From Dongia_B sp964406155 (GTDB lineage: Bacteria; Pseudomonadota; Alphaproteobacteria; Dongiales; Dongiaceae), in assembly GCA_964406155.1 (NCBI GenBank), contig CAYOQR010000001.1, positions 62,001-126,000 of the forward strand: a stretch of DNA of 64,000 bases. The letters are read 5' to 3'. Position 1 is the first letter of the stretch. Each line of letters starts with the position of its first letter. The notes beneath the pieces are model-generated. The model had not been told where the DNA came from, ran no database searches, and saw only the letters and a list, made by a program, of their open reading frames with translations. The position numbers were made by a program, and so were the translations under genes. This document shows, piece after piece, positions 8,919 through 16,051 of the stretch.

Positions 8919-9533
8919 ATCATCGCGACCGACCCTTTTTCGTGTCGCCTGTATCTGACGACGCCGTCCGGCCTGGTGCCGGGCGGCGTTTCGCCTGAGG
9001 CCTTCTGCGATCTGCTGCTGCAGACGGTCGAGGAAAGTCAGGCGGCGGCACTGCTGGTCGATCTCGGTGGCGAGATCGCCGCCCTCGCTCATCTTGAAGA
9101 GTTTCTGCTGCCCCGGTTGCGGCAGCGCGATTTCGCCCTGCTGCTGCGGGACCGTGCCGATCTCCTGACGGCGACCGGCGCGGATGGCGTGCATCTCACG
9201 GAGATAACACAGCTCAAGGCCCTGCGCGGCAAGCTCGGCGATCTCTCGATCGGCGTTGCCTGTCCCCTGGAACGCCATGCCGCGATGATCGCCGCCGAGA
9301 CCGGCGCCGATTATGTCGCCTTCGATCCGGCACCCGCGCCGGCTGAAGCTCTGCCCCTCATCCAATGGTGGGCGGAAATGATGACGGTCCCGAGCGTCGT
9401 CCAGGCCGCGACGCCGGACGAAGCCACCCGCTTCACCGAAGCCGGCGCCGATTTCATCGCCGTCACCGCCGATCTCTGGCAGCAGCCCGATCCGCGCACT
9501 GCCTTGCGGGGCTTTGTCCAGGCGATCGGCTGA
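8919..9533 (+). CDS. Divergent thiamine phosphate synthase-like (ThiE/TenI-fold) protein
   Basis: TIM-barrel protein of the ThiE superfamily. Visible segments are CRLYLTTPSG (strand 1), LLLRDRADLLTATGADGVHL (equivalent to the ThiE DR..LA..ADGVHLGQ motif), GADYVAFDPAPAP and TEAGADFIAV. The phosphate-binding G-x-S and SGG-type motifs of true ThiE are not kept: GVACPLERH stands where GxSxH is expected. It may therefore not make thiamine phosphate. The first ordinary start, GTG at 8976, would cut off strand 1. The reading frame extends to ATC at 8919, which has a perfect AAGGAG 5 bp before it, so a rare AUC start is proposed. Confidence 0.75.
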   Translation: MIATDPFSCRLYLTTPSGLVPGGVSPEAFCDLLLQTVEESQAAALLVDLGGEIAALAHLEEFLLPRLRQRDFALLLRDRADLLTATGADGVHLTEITQLKALRGKLGDLSIGVACPLERHAAMIAAETGADYVAFDPAPAPAEALPLIQWWAEMMTVPSVVQAATPDEATRFTEAGADFIAVTADLWQQPDPRTALRGFVQAIG

Positions 9534-9641
9534 CTTCTAAATCTCAATTAGAAAAGAATTGCCGGCTCAAGCTTCCTGCCATTCGGGCTGAACGCGGAGC
9601 ACGAACCGGCAATCTGTTTTCCGTTTATGGAATAGGCAGGA

Positions 9642-10436
9642 TCAATCCACCACGGGCCGGATGATATTGCCGACCAGCTCCGGATACTTCGCCTCGATCT
9701 TCTCGTAATCGCCCTTGGCAGCCACGGCCTTGATCGCGGCATCGAGTTTGGCCTTCAGGGGATCGCCCTTGCGCAGGCCGCCGCCCACGCCGATGCCAAG
9801 CAGCGGTTCGTTGCGGATCTCGGCCTTGACCTCGAAATCCTTGCCGCGCTCCGATTTCAGGAAGGGGTCCAGCGAGAGCAGCCCCTCCTCCACGTAATCG
9901 ACCCGTCCGTTCCCGAGATCGGCGATGGCATTGTCGAGCACGTCATAGAGCTTCACCTGCGCGGTCTTGCCGAAATATTTGTGGATGACGTCGGCATGGA
10001 TGGTCGCAGTCTGCACGCCGAAAATCTTGCCCTTGACCGCATCCGGATTGGTGAGATCGACCTTGGCGGTGTCACTCTTGGCACCGATGATGACGGTCAG
10101 CGAATCATAATACGGCACGGTGAAATCGATCACCTCCTTGCGCTGATCCGTGATCGACATCGACGACCAGATGAGGTCGATCTTCTTTTCGTTCAATGCC
10201 GGAATGATGCCGTCCCAGGCCACTTCCGTGAGCTTGCACTCCGCCTTCATCTCGGCGCAAACCGCCGTCATCAGGTCGATTTCGAACCCTTTCCAGGTGC
10301 CGTCATTGTCCTTATAGGAGAATGGCGGATAGGGTTCGGCGGCAACGCCGAAACGCAGGACCTCGGCCTGCGCAGCCTGTGCGCCAGCCATCAGGATAAC
10401 GGCCGTCAGCGCGGCCTTGAACCAGGTCGATTTCAT
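9642..10436 (-). CDS. Periplasmic substrate-binding protein, amino-acid ABC family 3
   Basis: 264 residues with a cleavable signal peptide ending near AQAAQAEVL. The mature part is a typical type II binding fold: LRFGVAAEPYPPFSYKDNDG, WKGFEIDLMTAVCAEM, ALNEKKIDLIWSSMSITDQR and GRVDYVEEGLLSLD. It should deliver an amino acid or similar small solute. No permease or ATPase genes lie beside it. The next gene upstream on the same strand encodes an AstE/aspartoacylase-type enzyme, so the ligand may be an N-acyl amino acid; this is inference from context. Confidence 0.92.
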   Translation of the reverse strand: MKSTWFKAALTAVILMAGAQAAQAEVLRFGVAAEPYPPFSYKDNDGTWKGFEIDLMTAVCAEMKAECKLTEVAWDGIIPALNEKKIDLIWSSMSITDQRKEVIDFTVPYYDSLTVIIGAKSDTAKVDLTNPDAVKGKIFGVQTATIHADVIHKYFGKTAQVKLYDVLDNAIADLGNGRVDYVEEGLLSLDPFLKSERGKDFEVKAEIRNEPLLGIGVGGGLRKGDPLKAKLDAAIKAVAAKGDYEKIEAKYPELVGNIIRPVVD

Positions 10437-10496
10437 TATGCCTCCCAGGCTTTCGTTTTTTCTTATCGAATGAAGAACACAACAACACGCGCGGTC

Positions 10497-11669
10497 TCAA
10501 TCGAGCATCAGCTTCTCCCGTCGATGTTTGAGCGATTGCGTGCCGACGATCATCGCGACACTGTCACCCGCACTCACCAATTTGTGCTGGCGACGGGACA
10601 GGACGAGGCCGTCGGTCGCGGCGACAATGGCGGTGCGTGCCTGAGTCTGATCGGCTTGCATCGGATCGATCAGTTCGGCCAGGAGATCCCCCTGCTTGAC
10701 CCGATCGCCCGGTGCCACCCGATAGGCCAGGATGCCCGGCTCGGGTGCCTGCACAATATCGGCGGCATCCAGCGGGGTCGGCTGGCAGCACAGAGCCGGC
10801 GCTTCGCCGATATCGCCGGCAATCAGCCCGTGGCGCTGCAGGAAGCGATAGAGAGCTTCGGCATCCTGTATCGCCAGCGTATCGAAGACGTCGGCCTGGC
10901 CGCGCAATTCGACGGTGCTGACGAAACAGGCGGCTGGGATCGGGAATGTATCGCCGAGTGCCCGCTGCAGCTTGACCCAGGGCGTATAGAAGGTCTCGTC
11001 GAAGCAGAAGCTGCCGGAATCGACACAGGTCAGACAGGCATAGGCCCCGAGTTCCGCCGCGAGGTCATCGTAAACCGACCAATGTTCCGGCGGCATGTAG
11101 ATGTGCAGCAGCGAGTCATCGTCGCAATGCAGATCGAGAACGATATCCGCGTCATAAGCAAGGCGCGTCAGCAACAGCTTCAACTGCGGTATTTCACCTA
11201 ACGCCGTCCTCTCCGCCAGCCGCTTGCCGATGGCCGCGCGGATGATTTCGACATTGGCGGCTTCGTCCTGGCCCAGCCGATCCGAGATCGCGGCCTCAAG
11301 TCCATCGAACAAATCCGGCCAGTTGCGATTGAAATTGCCGCCGCCGCGGAGATCGAAGCGGCCGAGATGAGTACCGTTCACCACCTGGGCGAGCCCGATC
11401 GGATTGGCCACCGGAACGACGACGATCTCGCCGCGAATCTCACCCCGGGTTTCAGCCTGGTCGAGCAGCCGGATCAGGTGGTGGGCGGCGATCATGCCGG
11501 GTATTTCATCGGCATGCAGCGAGGCTTGAACATAAGCCTTCGGCCGTGCGCCCGCTGCGCCATACCGATGCACGATCAGCGATCGTCCGGTCCCCGGGCT
11601 TCCGCCGTCCAGATGCTGCGTTTCGGTTTTCCCAGTCATGCCCTTCCCAATCTTGGCCTTCCCGGTCAT
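10497..11669 (-). CDS. Succinylglutamate desuccinylase/aspartoacylase family zinc hydrolase
   Basis: 390 residues; hydrolyses N-acyl amino acids. Zinc-binding and substrate motifs of the M14-like AstE/AspA group are present: QASLHADEIPG (H and E ligands), the Arg pair in GNFNRNWPDLFDG, and VLDLHCDDDSLLHIYMPPEH (third zinc His). The C-terminal ~90 residues, LAYRVAPGDRVKQGDLLAEL onward, look like a barrel-sandwich lid as in DoeB-type deacetylases. The start at 11669 has AGAGGGCGGGG before it; an alternative ATG at 11639 would remove ten residues. It lies 60 bp upstream of the binding-protein gene, probably as one operon. Confidence 0.88.
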   Translation of the reverse strand: MTGKAKIGKGMTGKTETQHLDGGSPGTGRSLIVHRYGAAGARPKAYVQASLHADEIPGMIAAHHLIRLLDQAETRGEIRGEIVVVPVANPIGLAQVVNGTHLGRFDLRGGGNFNRNWPDLFDGLEAAISDRLGQDEAANVEIIRAAIGKRLAERTALGEIPQLKLLLTRLAYDADIVLDLHCDDDSLLHIYMPPEHWSVYDDLAAELGAYACLTCVDSGSFCFDETFYTPWVKLQRALGDTFPIPAACFVSTVELRGQADVFDTLAIQDAEALYRFLQRHGLIAGDIGEAPALCCQPTPLDAADIVQAPEPGILAYRVAPGDRVKQGDLLAELIDPMQADQTQARTAIVAATDGLVLSRRQHKLVSAGDSVAMIVGTQSLKHRREKLMLD

Positions 11670-11991
11670 CCCCGCCCTCTCTTGTGTTTTCCGGAGGCAT
11701 CTCTCATCTCAGATGCCCGTTTAACATCTGTGCAAAAGGTCCGGAAGCAATTCCCGTCAGCTACATGACAGCCATCACAGATCATTCCAGTTGATCCTCC
11801 GCGTGATTATTCAGCGGACGACAGCATTCCGCGCTCGCCTGGGATGGGGCCAGATGTTAGCTTGAAAGCGGTGGTTCATATTCAATTTGCGCCATTGGTA
11901 AATACCAGACCCGATAAATACCAGGACCTTGCGGCCGTCATGGGAATCCGATGACGGTTCCGTCCAATGACATGGGAGTGACGAGCAAAAG
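11670..11991. other. Intergenic region between divergent AstE-like and metF genes
   Basis: 322 bp holding the two divergent promoters. I looked for SAM-II or other methionine riboswitch signatures ahead of metF and found none. No gene or repeat is visible. Confidence 0.5.
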
Positions 11992-12924
11992 ATGATTGCC
12001 CGGGTCAGTAATCTCCCCCGCGTCAGTTTTGAGTTTTTCCCTCCCAAGAATGCCCAAATGAGCGACCAGCTTTGGGCCACGATCCGGGCCCTGGAGCCAC
12101 TGCACCCGCAATTCGTCTCGGTGACCTATGGAGCGGGCGGCACCACGCGCGAGACCACCTTTGCCACCGTGCACCGCATCGTCGCCGACACCTCGCTGCA
12201 TCCAGCGGCGCATTTGACCTGCGTCGGACATAGCCGGGGCGAGATTGACGATCTGCTGCGGCAATACTGGGACGCGGGAATCCGGCATATCGTCGCCCTG
12301 CGCGGCGATGCACCCGATGGCATCCTCTATCAACCTCATCCTCAGGGATATGCCTATGCGGCGGATCTCATCGCCGGCATCAAACGCATCGCCGATTTCG
12401 AGATCAGTGTCGCGGCTTATCCCGAAACACATCCGCAGGCGCTCTCCGGGGAGTCCGATCTCGACAACCTCAAGCGCAAATTCGATGCTGGTGCCGACCG
12501 AGCCCTCACGCAATATTTTTTCGACAGTCATGTTTTTCTGACTTTCGTTGAGCGTGCGCGCCGTGCCGGCATCGACAGCGCCATCGTGCCGGGGATCCTG
12601 CCAGTGACCGGTTATGCGCAGGTGGTGAGATTCAGCAACATGTGTGGCGCAACAGTGCCACAATGGCTGCATGACCTCTTCGAGGGCCTGGACGACGATC
12701 CCGAAACGCGCAAGCTGATCGCCGCGATGGTGGCAACGGAGCAATGCCGCGCCCTGATGGCGGAAGGCATCGATCAGTTTCATTTCTACACGCTCAATCG
12801 CGCCGATCTCATCCTCGGCATCTGCCGCCGCATGGGATTGAGGCCCGCTTCCGCCGATGGTATTCGCGCCAGCCTCTCGGTTGGCACGCCACCCGTGCAA
12901 CGCGATCCGCAGATGCCCGATTAA
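11992..12924 (+). CDS. metF: Methylenetetrahydrofolate reductase
   Basis: Reduces 5,10-methylene-THF to 5-methyl-THF for methionine synthesis, FAD-dependent, cytoplasmic. The 310 residues match the bacterial single-domain enzyme. The N-terminal RVSFEFFPPKN has the conserved catalytic Glu. Also seen are FVSVTYGAGGTTRE, HLTCVGHSRGEIDDLL, IVALRGDAPDG and GADRALTQYFFD. The C-terminal GIDQFHFYTLNRADLILGIC is canonical. It stands alone, and a metY gene lies 44 kb away in the same window. Confidence 0.97.
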   Translation: MIARVSNLPRVSFEFFPPKNAQMSDQLWATIRALEPLHPQFVSVTYGAGGTTRETTFATVHRIVADTSLHPAAHLTCVGHSRGEIDDLLRQYWDAGIRHIVALRGDAPDGILYQPHPQGYAYAADLIAGIKRIADFEISVAAYPETHPQALSGESDLDNLKRKFDAGADRALTQYFFDSHVFLTFVERARRAGIDSAIVPGILPVTGYAQVVRFSNMCGATVPQWLHDLFEGLDDDPETRKLIAAMVATEQCRALMAEGIDQFHFYTLNRADLILGICRRMGLRPASADGIRASLSVGTPPVQRDPQMPD

Positions 12925-13326
12925 GACGCGGCGTGCATCTCGTGCCCCGTGTCCCATCTCGACATCTCACCGAAGCGTGATGAGTTATTTCACACTCTCG
13001 TCCAGACGAATGACGCTGTTTTGTGCATAATCTGGTATGACGTTTGACATCATCGCTCGGCCATCTCCTGGAAGGCGAAATGCTCAGCTTCCTGGTTGTC
13101 ACAAGCAGGTATCAATCCGAAAGCTGAGCCGCCTCAGGGAGAGGGAGCCGCGCCGGGCGCAAAGTGGGAAAGAAACCTTGCATGAGGCCGAAATGTGGCC
13201 GCCTTGTTGGCGACACAACGGCGCGACGTCGGCCGATGCATCCGACATCGGATACATCGCATAGCCACAAGAAAAGCACATCACATAAGAAAAGTGTCAT
13301 TCCAGGCCATCAACTGGAGGGGACGG
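12925..13326. other. Intergenic region upstream of the unknown 465-residue gene
   Basis: 402 bp. Several short open frames cross it, but none has a convincing ribosome-binding site or protein-like sequence. No repeat or terminator is clear. Confidence 0.4.
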
Positions 13327-14724
13327 ATGAGCACGACGATTACAGTGCAGCTCGACACGCTGCAGGCTGGCCGTATTCGCGACATCGATCAGGACCAATT
13401 GGCGGCAATCTTCGTTGTCTACGTTGACAACCATCCGGTGGGAGCGGTTGCCGGCTATCTGTCCGACGAAATGCGGCCGGGAGACATGTTGAGCTTCGGC
13501 GATTTTACGCCGGACAATGCCAAATCCTGGTCTTTGAGCGTTGCGCTGGATGAAAGCAATCCGGCGGCACAGCTCGGTTTCCTGGTTCTCGTTCATAACA
13601 TCCGCGGCATCGACACTGCCGTCGTGCAGCACTATCTCGCCAGAGGGGCCTGTGCGCTCAGCGCCATCGCCGCCGATGTCCTGTTGCCGCAGGACATGCC
13701 GGTGCTGACCGCGGCGGCGTCCGGCTCCGGCCTGATCGCCGAGGCACTGGGCAACGAGATCATCGAGAAGCTTTTTAAAGCACCGCAAGATTGCGCCGGC
13801 CCCGTCTTCGCCTATCACACGCCAGGCCAGGCAATGGTCGATCTGCTCAACCGCGCTGAAACCGCCGATAATCTGATCGCACAGATTGAGACGGTCGATA
13901 TCTGGCGCCTTGCTCAAGGGCCAGTTGCATCACAACCGCTGGCCACCGCGGATCCCGTGAAAGACACTGCGCGGCAGCCGGCCCCGCGATACCGGCTCAA
14001 CTTCAGTCTGATCGTCGATGCCTCATACGAACAGGATGAGCAAAATCCGGTTCTGACCAGCGGCATTGTCCCCGCCAGCGATGCGACCTTGGACAATTGG
14101 ATTGGCAAGCGGCATAACCGCTGTGCCCCCGGCCGGATTCCCAGCATCTTCTGTCAAATCCAGCCATCGCAAACACAGCCCGATGGCCTGTCGATCCATA
14201 TCGAGGAATTGCTGGAAGGCACCAGTGAGGTCATCTTCAGCAAGAGCTATGACGGTATCGTGCCCGGTACCGGCAAGGTCATTCTCCATGGCAGCGACGT
14301 CCTCGCACATCGGCGCGTGGGTCCGCTCATGCCGCAACAGCGGCCTTATGTCGCTCATGAGCCGGTCATGCCGGGCTTCACGCCCGGTCGCCTGAAACTG
14401 GAATGGCCGGGCACGGACTTCCCGGGCCCCGGACAAGGCGGCGCATTGTCCGGCGCCTCTTCTTCCGCCTCCACATCTGGTGAGCAAGCGGAGTATGGCA
14501 CGGGCGGCAGCCTGCACGCAGCACCACGCGGCGATTTCATTGCCGCGCATCTCATCGAGATGGTGGATTGCATCGTCCTGGATGACGCCAAGACGACCCT
14601 GGCGCTGTATGTCGAGCGCCAGGGCAATGCGGTCCTGGGCTACGCGATCCGCTATATGCGCCCGACCGACCTGCTCTGGACCCGGGTCGATGCCATGCTT
14701 TTCATCAACAATCTCAGCCACTGA
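13327..14724 (+). CDS. Unrecognised 465-residue protein
   Basis: I do not recognise this protein. The start at 13327 is set by GGAGGGGACGG just before it. There is no signal peptide and no membrane segment. Residues 1-105 look beta-rich, with the pattern LQAGRIRDIDQDQLAAIFVV and LSFGDFTPDNAKSW. Then comes a helical part including ALGNEIIEKLFKAP. Residues 215-320 begin a second beta-rich part (RYRLNFSLIVDASYEQDEQN). A Gly/Ser/Pro linker at about 355-390 leads to a C-terminal ~65-residue segment (FIAAHLIEMVDCIVLDDAKT) that ends in LFINNLSH. Acidic loops after strands could bind metal. It is flanked by unrelated housekeeping genes. Confidence 0.7.
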   Translation: MSTTITVQLDTLQAGRIRDIDQDQLAAIFVVYVDNHPVGAVAGYLSDEMRPGDMLSFGDFTPDNAKSWSLSVALDESNPAAQLGFLVLVHNIRGIDTAVVQHYLARGACALSAIAADVLLPQDMPVLTAAASGSGLIAEALGNEIIEKLFKAPQDCAGPVFAYHTPGQAMVDLLNRAETADNLIAQIETVDIWRLAQGPVASQPLATADPVKDTARQPAPRYRLNFSLIVDASYEQDEQNPVLTSGIVPASDATLDNWIGKRHNRCAPGRIPSIFCQIQPSQTQPDGLSIHIEELLEGTSEVIFSKSYDGIVPGTGKVILHGSDVLAHRRVGPLMPQQRPYVAHEPVMPGFTPGRLKLEWPGTDFPGPGQGGALSGASSSASTSGEQAEYGTGGSLHAAPRGDFIAAHLIEMVDCIVLDDAKTTLALYVERQGNAVLGYAIRYMRPTDLLWTRVDAMLFINNLSH

Positions 14725-14781
14725 TCCCGCTGCCGCTTGACCAACCCGCCCGAGCGGCAGCGGCCTTGCCGGAAGCGGTTC

Positions 14782-15039
14782 TCATCCCTCGCCGGCTTCC
14801 GCCAGCAATTGCCGCTTGATGGCGGGATCGATATCGGTCCAGGCAAGATCGTTCAAAGCGCCATAAAGAGCCCAAAGCGCATTCCGGCTGACGCCGCGTG
14901 GATCGTAGTGCTTGAGCCGGCGATAGGCTGCTGCGGCACCGATCTGGCGCAACTCCGCTTCCGTGGCGATTCCAACGTCAGCCAGACCGGCCGCCGTCTT
15001 CGGGCCGATGCCGCGCAATTGGTGAACGGCCCGGTTCAC
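14782..15039 (-). CDS. TfoX/Sxy C-terminal domain protein
   Basis: 85 residues made only of the helix-hairpin-helix-like C-terminal domain of TfoX: LRGIGPKTAAGLADVGIATE, then LRQIGAAAAYRRLK and NALWALYGALNDLAW. The N-terminal TfoX domain is absent. The start is GTG, overlapping the stop of the upstream GNAT gene as GTGA, so translation is coupled. In Sxy this domain accompanies competence control; in stand-alone form its role is unknown. Confidence 0.85.
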   Translation of the reverse strand: MNRAVHQLRGIGPKTAAGLADVGIATEAELRQIGAAAAYRRLKHYDPRGVSRNALWALYGALNDLAWTDIDPAIKRQLLAEAGEG

Positions 15040-15605
15040 ACCACCGCCAGGGGCCGCAGATAATGATACTCGCTCGACCGACTGAGATCGTCCAACAGGC
15101 GCTCGCCGGGCGAGCGGATGAAGCCGAGCTTTTCATAGAAACGATGCGCGGCCCGGAAACGGGTATCGGTCCAAAGTTCGATGAACAAAGCACCTTGCGC
15201 CTGCGCCGCCGCCAGGGCGGTGTCGAACATCCGGGCAGCCAGGCCGCTACCCCGGTGATCGCGCCGCAAATAGACTTTATGCAGCTCCAAGCCCTGCGGC
15301 TTATCGGCCGGCAGGAAGCCGCAAGACGCAACTACGGCGCCCCCACACTCCGCCACCCATAACCGGCCGCCGGCGCGGGCGAAGAAACTGGCAGGCTTCT
15401 TCAGTTCCGGCAGCTCATGCTCCAGATCGAAGATACAGCCCGGATATTCTTCATAGATCGCGCGGATCAGCGTAATGAGTCCATCCGCGTCCTTGTCGCG
15501 AGCCACGCGAATAACGGCGTCATTCCGGCTATCGGTTGCCGCATCGCATATCGTCGTATGCTCACTCGATTTTTGCGCTATCGATCTCTGCGCCTGTCCC
15601 AACAT
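15036..15605 (-). CDS. GNAT family N-acetyltransferase
   Basis: 189 residues with one GNAT fold. It has the N-terminal strand VIRVARDKDADGLITLIRAI, the acetyl-CoA pyrophosphate loop LRRDHRGSGLAARMFDTAL and the C-terminal AAHRFYEKLGF. The acceptor substrate is unknown. The stop overlaps the TfoX-C start by 4 bp. The first ~30 residues are low in conservation, so a start closer to VIRVARD is possible. Confidence 0.9.
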   Translation of the reverse strand: MLGQAQRSIAQKSSEHTTICDAATDSRNDAVIRVARDKDADGLITLIRAIYEEYPGCIFDLEHELPELKKPASFFARAGGRLWVAECGGAVVASCGFLPADKPQGLELHKVYLRRDHRGSGLAARMFDTALAAAQAQGALFIELWTDTRFRAAHRFYEKLGFIRSPGERLLDDLSRSSEYHYLRPLAVV

Positions 15606-15684
15606 CGCGATATCTCCCCAAAATCGCGGCGCGTATCATCATCGAGTTTGCCCGAGCTGGCAATGCCCTTCGCTGCAAAGAAAG

Positions 15685-15712
15685 CGGCGGCCGGTCGTAG
15701 GACCGGCCGCCG
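15685..15712 (-). terminator. Rho-independent terminator after the ABC exporter operon
   Basis: A perfect 12-bp stem CGGCGGCCGGTC / GACCGGCCGCCG encloses the loop GTAG. On the minus strand it is followed by CTTTCTTTG. It ends the transcript of the small protein and the ABC exporter. Confidence 0.85.
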
Positions 15713-15715
15713 AAA

Positions 15716-16048
15716 TCAAGACTGATCGCCGCCAATGGAATTGGAGCCGATCGGCTCCACCTCATTGGCAATGCCGGACATGCCGCGCCGATGTGGAAGA
15801 CGGCCGCCATGGCTCAGGATCGTGATCCCGCCGCCGAAGATCGCCGCGCGGAAAATCGCCGGTGCGGACGGTCCTGCTTGGCTTTCCCCACCAGCCCGGG
15901 CTGGCGGACCGACGCCAGTCGGCACCGTCACCGGCTTCCCGGCATCGCTCTTCCCGACGATGCCCTCCGCCATATCCCAGTCCTCACTCTCGATCTCCAG
16001 ACCAACCCCATCCAGGGGCAGATAAATCGTTACTGCCATGTTTTTCAC
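15716..16048 (-). CDS. Small unknown protein coupled to an ABC exporter
   Basis: 110 residues from the ATG at 16048 (or 107 from the ATG at 16039). It begins 3 bp after the stop of the exporter gene with GAGGAG in front, so it belongs to the same transcript, and a strong terminator follows directly. The N-terminus MAVTIYLPLDGVGLEIESED is acidic and strand-like. A Gly/Pro/Ala-rich middle leads to FRAAIFGGGITILSHGG and a Gly/Ser/Asn-rich end. No family is recognised. It may be exported by, or help, the adjacent transporter, but sequence alone does not show this. Confidence 0.6.
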   Translation of the reverse strand: MKNMAVTIYLPLDGVGLEIESEDWDMAEGIVGKSDAGKPVTVPTGVGPPARAGGESQAGPSAPAIFRAAIFGGGITILSHGGRLPHRRGMSGIANEVEPIGSNSIGGDQS

Positions 16049-16051
16049 TCC

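Noticed and set aside
11670..11991. SAM or SAH riboswitch before metF
   Set aside because: No recognised core motif in the leader.
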